A DNA stretch of 64,000 nt. Origin: Casuarius casuarius (taxonomy: Eukaryota; Chordata; Aves; Casuariiformes; Casuariidae). Shown piece by piece: positions 12,090 to 22,800 of this stretch (position 1 is its first letter; each line of letters begins with the position of its first letter). Location of the stretch: positions 1,754,932 through 1,818,931 of the forward strand of contig PTFA01000024.1 in NCBI GenBank assembly GCA_003342895.1, read 5' to 3'. The notes beneath the pieces are model-generated. The model saw nothing but the letters and a program-made list of their open reading frames with translations. It did no database searches and was not told where the DNA came from. The position numbers and the translations under genes were made by a program.

Positions 12090-15000
12090 GCTTCTTAAGA
12101 AAATACTTGATCATAGCCAGCACTACTAATGAGATAAGACTGTAAAACTCTCTATGCCACTAATAAGGCACGTAGGAACATTAACAGCAATGTAGAGAAA
12201 ATTAGATATCAAAGAGGATTGCAGGTTTTTTCTTTTTCCTCCTGCTCTATGACCATCCCATCTGGTTTCATATAGCATATTGCAGCAAAGCCTGCTTTTT
12301 ACAATGCCTAATGGAATAGCTCCTGATATCTGGTAAGACCAAGAAACCAATATTTTCATAAACAGGAAAACAAAGTTAATCCCTAGAGCTTCTGTAATAA
12401 TAGTAAAAATAATACCATAGCATTATTTATTATTTGCATCACAATAGCAAGTAGAGAAGCCAAACAAATTGGAAGTTGCTTAATGCCAGGCAATGTGCAA
12501 ACATGTAAGAGCAACATGCAACCTAAACAGAGAAGACAGCCAGAGGGTGAGACAGGAAACAGAGACACTAGGTGGTATCTAACTGTGACTTTTCAGGGCC
12601 ACATACAGGCATACAATAAAATGATGGCAAGTTACAGAAAATGCATTAGAAACCCAATTATTGGAGTTGGTTCTTGCAAGCCAAAGGAATTTTTTGCATG
12701 CATACTTAGTGTAAAAATGCTACTGTTTGTGGGGTTGCATTTCTATCAGAAAGAAAGGAAAATGAAAGAAGGTATCATTCAGGGTTTTCACTGCAGCCTC
12801 ACAATGAAGCAACTATATGGTATTCGTTTTCACTATAGCTATTTAGCAAAGTTCCTTTCTGATGGAAATATTCCTGTTGGAAATATTCCTCTTATCTGAG
12901 AAATTCCCTTTGGATCTGCACTTGGTAGCTCCTTCTGTTCATAGATCTTCTTTTTATTATGCAGAAAAAGTCTGAGCTATTTTGCCAAGTTCAGGCCTTT
13001 ACATGTTAAGTGAGAAGTCACTGAGCTAAGAGGACACGTACTTTTCCATTCTCCTCTCACTTTCTCAGTGAGTTGTAAATCTGCCTCATGCTAATTTATC
13101 AAAAGACCACTTTAGCTTGTGCTCCAAGTCTCTGCCCTATGGATCTAATTTGGAAAGAGACACACCTACATGGCCATGAGGGCTATAAGGCTCTACCTAT
13201 AGAGCCATATGGGGCAGGCATGGATGTCAGGCTCCGCACGGGCAGTCGTCAGGCTGCTATGTAGAGGGGCTTATATCCGAACTCCGTGCAGGTTCGGAGG
13301 GATCGCTGGGACTTCAGGATCAAACTACTGCCTCTTCTGGAAAGAGCAAGTACAATTTTCCCTTACCCTGACTTGTTCACAGGAAGGAACCATTTAGAGA
13401 AAGCACTGGAAGGTGACTATCCCCTGTAGCTTCCTCTTTCAAATCAGGCAATTTTTCCAGTAGTCTGTGGAGGAGAAGACAAGTAAGAAGTTGGATGTGC
13501 TTCCCCTCCCCGCTTGTGCTCAGCTCCGCTTAAAGCTGACAGTCATGACCAGACTCAACTTCAGCATTAGGTTATGAACAGACCCTTGCAAGTGATTGAC
13601 CCAGCAGAGCTCAACACGTTGCTTCTTGTTAGCTGAGTCACAGTAACTGACCGTACTGCTAGCTCTTTGCCTGTGGCAACTGCAAAGCCAAACGCATGTG
13701 CTTAGACTGCCTTCACCGAGATACACAGTCGCCACAGGTAAGGAATGCGGCTCAATGAATAGGTGACAAGCACTTGCAATTGCTGGTCCACACCTTCACT
13801 GCGTTGCATACAGCTGCACTAGAAACAGAGGAATCCCATGGTGTTTATGAGTGTTATGCCCACACACTGCTATTTAGCCACAGCTAAAATGCTCATTTTA
13901 TTGTTCATTTAAAAAAGAGAACAATGCATTGTATCATTGAATTTGAAATTAAAAAGGAATTTTTCCCTTTTAGAAAGTAATCATTTGTTCACATACACCA
14001 TCAAAGCCAGCAAACAATGTATTTCTATTTGTTGTGTTGTTGTTACATGCTACCTAACAAGCATTCTGGCACACAGGGTGGGAAAAAATATCAGTTATCA
14101 TCAGAGGTTCATATGAATACTGAGTTAATTCTGCTTGGCCATTTTTATGCTTAGGTAAGACCCTGAAGACAGAAGTAGAGGAAGAAGAAGTTTTTGAAAG
14201 ATATGGTTATTGCATATTACTATCTTGGGATATGGAAGAAGTAGTAAAAGTAGTTGACAATGTGGGTAAGACTGTCAACAAAGTGGGAAAGAAATTAGGG
14301 GAACGGTCAGTATTTAGTCAGGAGGATATTTGAGAAACACTTAGAAAATGGTAAAAGCAAAGTGCCTTAGCTCTTGAGGAACGAACTGTAACAAAGCAGA
14401 GTCCAAACTGCTGGTCAGAGACATTTGTCCAACTCAGTTCAACCTACCGAAGGTTTAATTGAGTTCATTACAGGCATGGCTGGCTCTCTACACAGTTTGT
14501 TCTCACACACAACATGATTAGTACTTTGTTAGTAACCATGGCAGCTAAATATGTACCATCCCTGCCAGAAGCAGAGCCTGGCACATGACTGTCTTCTGAC
14601 AACTCTTTGGCACATGCTTTTGCAACGTAGATGAGTCTCCTGACTGTGCTGCTGGACCTGGTTTGGAGAGGTTGGCTTCTTATCGGTTTATGCCAGGGGG
14701 CTACTCGACCTGCCTTTGGGCACTCTAGTCTCTGTTGAGACACAAGGCAGGGGAGATACCCAAACTATGAAAAATGCACCGGAACCACCTCACACAGATA
14801 GCCGTGGATGCACGCGTTTGGCACAGCCTTCTGCGAGAGGAATTGCTGTGGGGAACAGCTCAAACCATATGTGTTATGACAGGATCTGATGCAAATGCCA
14901 CAACTGTTTAAGAAAGTACAGCCGTACTCCTAATGTGGACAGTCCTTCATGGGAATCATGGATGTGTTAGCAGGTTTGGCCTAACATCCCTGAGACGTTC

Positions 15001-15345
15001 CTGTGATTCACCTGCTCCTGCATGAAATTTGGCCAGGAAGACCTGGAAGTTCTTACTTGCATCACATGTCTTAGATTCACAGTATTGAAGTGACATATTG
15101 TATGCATGTCCCTCTTCTTGGTTTATACACTTGACAGAACAGGATCATGTTTCTGCAGAAAGTTTTCTGTGTAAATATACCTACTCCAACATCTTCATTT
15201 AACTACTTAGTTTTCTGCATGAGCTCAACATAGTTTTCTGCTCAACAGAATTTGTGTTTGCACGTCTTCATCAGTATTACTTTGCTCCTTCTCCCCAAAA
15301 TTTTTCAGGAGTGAAGTCCTGAGAAACAGAGCTTGAGGAAGAAAA
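12090..15345. other. Non-coding flank, no gene seen
   Basis: Non-coding sequence. The largest ORF (12483-12899, 138 codons) has no recognisable domain and no coding-like composition, and it ends inside a small tandem duplication (12864-12893). No CpG patch, promoter motif or mobile element was recognised elsewhere. Confidence 0.5.
12864..12893 (+). repeat. 15-bp tandem duplication
   Basis: Two adjacent 15-base units beginning GGAAATATTCCT, differing only in the thirteenth base (GTT versus CTT). Each unit contains the short palindrome GGAAATATTCC. It probably arose by replication slippage. Confidence 0.85.
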
Positions 15346-15349
15346 TGAA

Positions 15350-15560
15350 CTAGTGGTTAGACTGACTGGATCTGCACTCAAACTCTGGACTAAGTTTCTG
15401 GTTTTACCACATACTATATGTATGACCTGAGGCAAGCCATAGTCTCTTTATGCTGCAATTCCTCCTCTGCAAAGTGGGGATAATAATACTTTTTTTACAT
15501 CACAGGATTCTTGTGAAGAAAAGTCTATTAATAGTAATGAGAAGCTTAACTAGAATGGTA
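15350..15560 (+). repeat. MIR SINE, near full length, forward orientation
   Basis: The MIR landmarks appear in order: TAGTGGTTAG near the start (15351), a diverged A/B-box region, TATGACCTGAGGCAAGCC (15421 on, where MIR has GTGACCTTGGGCAAG), a CTCTTTATGCTGCAATTCCT block, CTGCAAAGTGGGGATAATAA (15468 on, where MIR has CTGTAAAATGGGGATAATAA) and CAGGATTCTTGTGAAGAAAA (15503 on, where MIR has CAGGGTTGTTGTGAGGATAA). This order and spacing are diagnostic of MIR. It is an inactive amniote-age fossil about 1.4 kb upstream of the CpG island. The ends are approximate. Confidence 0.88.
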
Positions 15561-16650
15561 ACAATGATTGCAGCTGTTTGTAGGCATCGGGTAACGATGT
15601 TCCACCATCCTAACGCGCAATTGCAACACCGACCACAGGGCTGGGACTGGTGATTTTCAGTGGCTGGATCTGTGCAAGGGAAGGTCAGTGGCTGGACGTG
15701 TGGTCCTATTCAAATACCCCTCACACAGTGTCCTTCAGAAGGCAATTCAGAAATTACCACGTGGCACAAACAAAGGCCTCTTAGAAAAATGTTCAAAATC
15801 ATAGAAAAGAGTCTGGAAAAATAACGAAAGCCAAGAGAAGAAAGAAAATCAGTGGAAAGCATTGCAGGAGCACTGCCTTCTGCATTATACTGTCAGTTGA
15901 TACAGGTTTCATTAAGGACACGAAACCTGTATTGCTAATAAGTCTAGATGTCAGAAGTATTCATATAGAGTCAAAGAGCAAAAGCTTTTGAATAATTTTT
16001 CATATGTTTAATATCATCTTCCAGATTGCTTTATAACAGTTTGTTGATTTAGGTATAAATAGGGAAACCTTCCACTGTATAAACTCATCTCGCCAGTCTT
16101 CTGGAGACTTGGGTGTATCTTGGTGACATTGCCCAAGCTCAGCTTAGCGGCAACTCCTTAGCACTGCAACATTTTCCATTTTTACCCATGCAGCTGATCT
16201 ACACATTATCTTCAAAATGAGGACAGCTAGCACACAGGTGAGACGGAGGAGGATGACAACTTCTCTTAATTTGGAGAACTGGAACACAACATAACCAGGT
16301 TGTCACGGGGTGTAGCTGCCAGCGTTACCTTGCTGTGAGGAAGATCTGATCTCGCACGCTGGCCATGGTTCATGTTTGATGCGCGCTTGCCACATTTAGC
16401 TCGGAAGAGTGAAAGCTTTTTCTTTCTTTTGTAAAGACAACACACGGCCCAGTCGAATGGAGTCGGGGTGCTGCGCTAGAAGGTCGCAGTGGTGCAACAC
16501 CTATGGGTGTGCAGCGCCCAACCATGAGCCCCAGCCGTTCTGCACAGCCAGACTCACACTGCCATCATGGACCAGAGTCCTGATTCTGCAAACAAAATTA
16601 GCAAGATGTGAAAGTCCATCAACTTGGGCATGGTTTATAGTTTCTTTTTT
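15561..16650. other. Upstream promoter-proximal flank
   Basis: Sequence between the MIR copy and the CpG island. It contains a perfect hairpin (15900-15932), otherwise ordinary AT-rich sequence to about 16300, and scattered CpGs as the island is approached. No coding region was recognised. It could carry upstream promoter elements, but none is specific enough to name. Confidence 0.5.
15900..15932. repeat. Perfect 11-bp inverted repeat (hairpin)
   Basis: ATACAGGTTTC at 15900-15910 is the exact reverse complement of GAAACCTGTAT at 15922-15932, with an 11-base loop. Pairing does not extend further at either side. There is no U-run after it and no transcript evidence. The stem is shorter than a typical microRNA precursor. 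It may be a chance palindrome or a protein-binding site. Confidence 0.7.
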
Positions 16651-16957
16651 TGCCGGTCTGACCCCGACCGCGCCAGCTCTCCCACGCTGCTGCTCCACAC
16701 CTCTCCCTAGGCCCTGTGCACGCCAGGACGGGGCCAGCTGCTTTAACGCCGGCCGCCCCGGCAGGTGCTGCACATCCCGAGGCGGCACAGGAGCGCCCGG
16801 CCGGCCCAGACGGCCCCTCCGCGGGGCTGAGGCGGGGGCGGCGCAGCGGAGCCCCGGGCCCCCCGCGGCCTGGCCGCGCCGGCGGCGGGCGGCAGGGGCC
16901 GCTGTGGCGCCGGCCGGGGCTGCGGGCGCGGGCGGCTCCGGCGGCGGTTTGAACGCG

Positions 16958-16980
16958 CGGCGGCGGCGGCGGAGGAGGAG
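16958..16980 (+). repeat. (CGG)5 run followed by AGG triplets
   Basis: Five consecutive CGG triplets (16958-16972) run into GAGGAGGAG-type triplets, ending just before the TATA-type core. Short CGG runs are frequent near vertebrate transcription starts and can be length-polymorphic. At five units nothing suggests instability. Confidence 0.85.
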
Positions 16981-16987
16981 CGGGCGG

Positions 16988-16995
16988 TATATAGG
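16988..16995 (+). promoter_or_regulatory. TATA box, rightward
   Basis: TATATAGG sits directly after a GGGCGG box inside the CpG island. It fits the TBP consensus TATAWAWR in most positions when read rightwards. Read leftwards it gives TATATAC, a poorer fit. With the usual spacing of 25-32 bases, transcription would start near 17015-17025, in GC-rich sequence containing CCGTCGCTGCC. A TATA box within a CpG island suggests a regulated rather than purely housekeeping promoter. The start site itself is inferred. Confidence 0.7.
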
Positions 16996-17014
16996 GGCTG
17001 ACAGGCAGCGGCAC

Positions 17015-17071
17015 CCGCCGTCGCTGCCGCCCGGCCTCCTTTGTCCCCTCCCCTCGCCGAGCCGAGCCGGC
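17015..17071 (+). other. Predicted start of exon 1 (5' UTR), truncated by gap
   Basis: Sequence downstream of the predicted start site is GC- and pyrimidine-rich (GCCCGGCCTCCTTTGTCCCC, then CCTCGCCGAGCCGAGCC) and runs into the assembly gap after about 50 bases. No start codon with good context precedes the gap except a TTGTCC-type pyrimidine stretch that codes for nothing clear. It is read here as 5' UTR. The rest of exon 1, probably including any start codon in it, is in the gap. Confidence 0.4.
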
Positions 17072-17917
17072 NNNNNNNNNNNNNNNNNNNNNNNNNNNNN
17101 NNNNNNNNNNNNNNNNNNNNNNNNNNNNNNNNNNNNNNNNNNNNNNNNNNNNNNNNNNNNNNNNNNNNNNNNNNNNNNNNNNNNNNNNNNNNNNNNNNNN
17201 NNNNNNNNNNNNNNNNNNNNNNNNNNNNNNNNNNNNNNNNNNNNNNNNNNNNNNNNNNNNNNNNNNNNNNNNNNNNNNNNNNNNNNNNNNNNNNNNNNNN
17301 NNNNNNNNNNNNNNNNNNNNNNNNNNNNNNNNNNNNNNNNNNNNNNNNNNNNNNNNNNNNNNNNNNNNNNNNNNNNNNNNNNNNNNNNNNNNNNNNNNNN
17401 NNNNNNNNNNNNNNNNNNNNNNNNNNNNNNNNNNNNNNNNNNNNNNNNNNNNNNNNNNNNNNNNNNNNNNNNNNNNNNNNNNNNNNNNNNNNNNNNNNNN
17501 NNNNNNNNNNNNNNNNNNNNNNNNNNNNNNNNNNNNNNNNNNNNNNNNNNNNNNNNNNNNNNNNNNNNNNNNNNNNNNNNNNNNNNNNNNNNNNNNNNNN
17601 NNNNNNNNNNNNNNNNNNNNNNNNNNNNNNNNNNNNNNNNNNNNNNNNNNNNNNNNNNNNNNNNNNNNNNNNNNNNNNNNNNNNNNNNNNNNNNNNNNNN
17701 NNNNNNNNNNNNNNNNNNNNNNNNNNNNNNNNNNNNNNNNNNNNNNNNNNNNNNNNNNNNNNNNNNNNNNNNNNNNNNNNNNNNNNNNNNNNNNNNNNNN
17801 NNNNNNNNNNNNNNNNNNNNNNNNNNNNNNNNNNNNNNNNNNNNNNNNNNNNNNNNNNNNNNNNNNNNNNNNNNNNNNNNNNNNNNNNNNNNNNNNNNNN
17901 NNNNNNNNNNNNNNNNN
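17072..17917. other. Assembly gap (846 N)
   Basis: An uninterrupted run of 846 N. The non-round length suggests an estimated rather than a default placeholder gap. Both flanks are extremely GC-rich and the right flank is repetitive and G-quadruplex-prone, which explains the failure to sequence it. Any open reading frame drawn across it has no meaning. Confidence 0.99.
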
Positions 17918-17920
17918 GGC

Positions 17921-17940
17921 GCGGTGCGGTGCGGTGCGGT
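17921..17940 (+). repeat. (GCGGT)4 tandem repeat at gap edge
   Basis: Four exact GCGGT units start three bases after the gap. The array may continue into the gap, so its true copy number is unknown. Confidence 0.9.
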
Positions 17941-17950
17941 GCGCGCGGCC

Positions 17951-17985
17951 GGGGCGGCGAGACCGGGGAGCAGGGGGCGGCGGGG
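17951..17985 (+). other. Potential G-quadruplex in CpG island
   Basis: Four G-runs of 4, 4, 5 and 4 bases (17951-17954, 17965-17968, 17973-17977, 17982-17985) separated by loops of 10, 4 and 4 bases. Two loops are short and one is long, so folding is plausible but not certain. It lies on the presumed non-template strand downstream of the start site, where quadruplexes often accompany R-loops. Confidence 0.5.
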
Positions 17986-17999
17986 CTCCTGCCGCGCAG

Positions 18000-18017
18000 G
18001 TCGGCTGGGAAGTAGGT
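18000..18017 (+). other. Candidate splice donor(s) ending exon 1
   Basis: Two donor-like sites lie at the right edge of the island: GCGCAG|GTCGGC (GT at 18000-18001) and GGGAA|GTAGGT (GT at 18012-18013). The second has the better intron side (GTAGGT), the first the better exon side (CAG). CpG density drops just beyond, as expected at an exon 1 to intron 1 transition. Neither can be proven, and the true donor could also be inside the gap. Confidence 0.3.
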
Positions 18018-19801
18018 GGTGAATCTCCCCGGTTTTCTCTTTGAGCTCTGCGGTGATACCCCTTGGAGGAATGGCATGGACACTTCCAATTTTCTTTAAG
18101 GGAAAAACAAACTCTAGAGTTAATTCAAGCGAAACCCCTAAACAGACCTTTCCACACCCATTCTACATGTATTCCTCCTGTACTGCGATAACTATTCAAA
18201 AATTGTAAAAGCAACTCCCCCTGGCTTTGCAAGCATCTCTATTTTTTATTGGTTTATTTTGGTGATGGAAGGAGCTTGTGTAATGCTCAGGTGCTGGCAG
18301 TCACTCTTTAACCTGCATCAGTGTATAGGCAGCCCTGGTAACTGCAATACCGACACAGTAACTCGTGCTTAACTGGAGTAATTGAAATTGGAACTCGCTC
18401 TTCTTGCACTCGTAAAGAAATGTTAGCCGATGCCATTGGCTTAGGGAATCTGTTCAGTAATAGCTCACTGAAGCTACAGATCTCTTTCTGAGAACTGCAC
18501 TTTTCATTTTGTCAGAACATAGATAATAACTTTGAAAGCCAACAAATGAAATAAGTTTCTATTGTGATTTCTTTCTGGGGGGAGAAGGGGAATATCAAAG
18601 ATGAAATTGTAGAGAGTGGTCCTGTGGATGCTTACAGCCATTAGTGATCTAAGTACCAATTCAGATTGCAGTGGGATCATTCCCCGTGTATAAATTCTGG
18701 TATGTGCACAAACTTAATTGTGTGTAAATATTTGCATCATTGCTCTCTTAAATCTAGTTTCTCCCATTAGCTTGGTTTAGAAACTAAATCTAAAGACGTA
18801 TGTCTGGATAACTAAAATTTTTCTGCTAGTGAATAATATTTTCTACAGGCTCCCTGTATTGAGAAAGGATGGTCTCTTTTCTACAGCAAAGAATCAATCA
18901 TGCTGTATTCAAGAAAGTTTCTGTTGAGGTTTCTCTGTATTTATCCCAGGTTGTGTATACGTATCAGAAATTTAAAAATTGGTGTTATAGACTATTGTAA
19001 TCCTTTTGTACACCAGCTGAGTGGAGAACGCTGAAACTGTCGTTACATGTAGTTTGTTTTCCAGAAATGTTGCGGCTGTATCATACGTTATCTTTGACTG
19101 AGAGGCTGTTTCACCAATAATTTATTGACAGTTTACTTACACTATCATATTACAAGACAAAAATCAATTATTTTGAAGCCTGCTAGCAATTCTGACCTTA
19201 TGGGCATGTCAGGCTCTGCGGTGGCTTGCAGTACAGCAGTGTGAGCGAAGCTAGTGGAGACGGTGGCTTGTCACAATAGGGAAGAGACAAGAGTGTTTTG
19301 AACATCCTGTCATGGTTTCTGTTGTCCAAAAAAAATAAATTGAATTGCTTTAGAAACAGGAAGGAGAGAAGAGAAATTTGGTGTGTGTTCTAGGTGACTT
19401 TCTGCATATTGTTATTTTATTTTATTTTCTTACTGTGGTGTTTTTTTCTAGGTATCAGAGCATTCATTGTGATGATAAATCATTAGTCATAGAGTAGTGA
19501 CAAGAAATCACATCGTGCCCTATGGAGATGTTGCAATAAACAAGAAGTGTTAATCACGTTCTCACTTTGTCTGTCTTCCCCAGTAAGAAGTGTAGTAGAC
19601 ACTAATTGTTTTACATCTCCAGAAGGAGTACTGGTTTGTGGTGATGAAATCATGTTAATCAGCACTTGCTGCTATAATTCATTGTCCACTGGGGAGGAGT
19701 TAGTGTAACGCCTGGTAACTTGAGCAAACCTTGCGGAGGGTTATGATGTTTATATGCTAGAGATTGTGACCCCAAAGGGGTGTGGATGTGTGTCTGTGGG
19801 G

Positions 19802-19824
19802 TTTTTTTTTGGGGGGGGGGGGGG
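19802..19824 (+). repeat. T9-G14 homopolymer pair
   Basis: A run of nine T is followed directly by fourteen G, then AGGCAGGGGTTGG. Such long G-runs are unusual in vertebrate DNA, prone to length error, and can form intrastrand quadruplexes. Confidence 0.9.
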
Positions 19825-22800
19825 AGGCAGGGGTTGGCCCGTTTGGATTTCTTACTTGAATCACAATACAGTGTTATACAAATCATATTTTTATGTTATT
19901 GACATATGAGTTGCAAGTAAAACATGTCTCCATCTGTGGTGTATGATGGGGGGACAGTTCCTAGGAGAACAAGTTGAGGAATTTTTTTCCAACTGTAAAA
20001 ATAGTGTTGAGATGCTTGCTTTGTTTAATGCAATTTATAGGCCAACCTTTACAATGAGGCATGAAGCATATTGTTGAATTAAATCTATTCAATAATATAA
20101 AAATTAAAAAAAAACAAACTCTTCCTGGAAGTGTCTCTCTTGCAAGTCTCCTTTCTTTCTTTGTTTCATTTTTGGAGAACTTAAGTTTGTCAAAGTGATA
20201 AATTGTATGTAAGCTCAGCATATCATACAGCTAAGAAAAATCTCTTACTAGTCTTTTTTTGCCAGCTCTGTCATGACTCCTGTTAGCTCTGGTTAGTGTG
20301 TGCAGACCTCCACTGGGTTCTGGTGATCTGACCTGAATGATGCGGTTGTGCTTGGTCACCTCCTTAGCTCTGGTATCTGTTTCTCACTGTACACCTCTCT
20401 GTATGTTCAGAGATGAGAAAGTAGGTGAAGAATAACATGGCTTTTCTTCCAGCCTTGCTAGTACCTTGTTGTGTCATGTTCATAAAAATGCCACTTACAC
20501 CTATTTCTGCTTGTTAGTTATGTCTCCTACTGTTAATGTTAGCCTGTAAAGTGAATAAATGAGTTTTAAAGGAGCTGAGAGATAAGTGAGTGGTGTGAAG
20601 GTGTCGGTCAGTGTCCTGATACCTTAAGCACAAATTCAAAGAAATATTCTTACCTATGCTGAAAGGTTGTGGGAATTAGCTGCTGTTTTCTCCAGATGCA
20701 TAGTTGGCTCATGTGTGTGTGACTTCTAGTGCAATTTGTCAGTTCTTAAAGCTTTCTTAACAGGGTTAACATGAAGGTTTCTTTAGCATTATAGCTGTCT
20801 TGATGCGTTTCTAGTCCTCTAAAGGTGCAATCACCACGTATACTTAACTTCAGCACAACTAAATGATCCCCTCCTTGGAATGTACCATTGAATGGAATAG
20901 TTCGAGATGCATCTGAAGAGCAAGGACATGGCGTTCCTTCTCACAGCCCTGGGTGGGGGGAGAAACGCTCCTTTAAAGCATGCAGGTGCCGAGATGGGCA
21001 GGTTGTGTTGCTTTTTGTTGAGAGGAAAAAAAAATCCATCAATCTTAAGAGGCTTTTGAGCATTTGCGGTCACCTGAAGGTTTCAGCAGGAAGTCTTGAT
21101 GAAGCAAGCCTATCCGGTGTGATTAGTATCTTGTTTTAATTGTGTGATTACTGGAGATGTCAAGAAATAATGACAAATTTGAGAAATGAGCAGCCTGAGA
21201 CAGGTGGAAGTGGATAAGAGAATAATCAAACAGCTGCAGTGAAGGTGTTAAAGTGGGGGCTTCACTCAAAATAGAGCAGAAAGGAGAGGGACCTGAGCGA
21301 TGAGAACCTGGCAGTTATAGAGAAAATGTTAAAAAGTTGAGCTGGTGGTTTGGGAGAGTGTCCTGTGAGAGGGTCTGTTCTTAGTGCCTGCTATACAGCT
21401 GGGTAACTGTACTTGAGGACCCCACGGTTTCTTTCTAGTTCTGTATTTCGTGGGCAGTTAGAGGTTGATATGAGACTAAAGTACTAGTCCAACAATAATT
21501 ATTGTCCCAAGAGGAATAAAAGTTTCCCCTGATGAGCTGCCTTCCGTGAAGGCACAGCTCAGTGAGCGCAGACCTACTTCGAAGCACTGTTCCATCTTTC
21601 TCTCAAGCGTTAGGTTAACAGGAGGGTTTAGGAGGAGGGCATGAGGAGGAGGACATAAGGTGACAGTGCGATCGTCAGCAGGTTTTGCAGGCCACTTCCT
21701 GAAAGGATGAATACACTGTGTTAACTTCCGTCTTCTCTGATTTGGTTTGATCTTTCTGCCTAATAAGATCAGCAATGTTTGTCTTAAGATGTCAAAGGAG
21801 GGACAGATACCTGCTCTGCATGCGCAGTGGTGCATCAGCGTGGTACATGGGGAAAGCAAGCTGCTGGCACTGCCTACAGGAGCTGGGAACTGCTGTCAGA
21901 CCTCCTTCAAAGTTATGGTTAAGGCATATTTAACAAATAAGCACCAGCAATGGGTCTCTGGGATTGTGTTAAACAAATGGCTTGCTTATTTTGTTGATAT
22001 TAGAAGTATGGGTCATAATACAGGCCAGCATCTAGTACTGTGAAAGGTCTGTCCTGCTGCAGGCATCTGAATAGTTGATTTGATACTATGGTTATTAGAA
22101 ACATATGGTTATGACTTGTAGATACTAGGTTATCAGCTCAGTCCTTGGCTGGACAGAGTTTGAATCCTCTCCCCACCGTATGTGAGCTGTAGCTGAAGTG
22201 GCATGGCAATAAGGTTAGCTCACACTGCATGAACCATTGCCTCTGTGTGGGAAGAGGAGCACTGGAGGAGAAATGGGGATTCATCCTTCACACAGTAAAG
22301 GAAGAATTTTCATATGAATGATGAGGGGCTCCTGAAGTTAGGAGGAGATTATACCAAGTGATGACAGCTCCTATTGAATTATTTTTTCACAGCAAAAGAA
22401 TATGGTATTTACAGTTGTAGCTTAAGCAAGTGGGGATAAAATATTGTAACTATCTCTAACCATTTAGACCAAAACAGAGAGCTATTTGTTTCATCAGTAT
22501 ATAAATCACTGTATAAAGACAAAACAATGCATGAACCAAATAACTGGGCATTACAGACTGCATCATTGTTTGCTGAGTATTTGGGTGTTTTTGTGCTTTT
22601 TTACGAACTACTGCACAGCTCAAGAAAATGTTTTTGACTGTACATGCTTTGAACTTTATCAGCCATCACAGTGTATTAATTTGTTTCTTAGGAAAGCTTT
22701 CTTTCCACAAAATAGTGGTGTCACCAAAGCCTTTCTAGTCAAAATCCCAATTGTCCTCACAGAAAAAATAAATGTATTTCCTCTTTTGGATGAGGTTTGC

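Larger units (their letters stand above)
16652..18056 (+). promoter_or_regulatory. CpG island promoter of an unidentified plus-strand gene
   Basis: GC content and CpG density rise sharply at about 16652 and fall after about 18056, with a run of N in the middle. Visible parts contain GC boxes (GGGGCGG at 16835-16841, GGGCGG at 16982-16987), a CGG run, a TATA-type core at 16988-16995 and G-rich repeats at 17918-17985. This is the classic makeup of a vertebrate CpG-island promoter and first exon. Orientation is taken from the TATA box. ORFs crossing the island on both strands are open only because CpG-rich sequence and Ns lack stops, so they are not called as genes. The gene cannot be named. Confidence 0.85.

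Noticed and set aside
16409..18089. Long ORFs on both strands spanning the CpG island and gap
   Set aside because: Most of their length is N, and CpG-rich sequence is poor in stop codons. Overlap on both strands and absence of any domain argue against coding.
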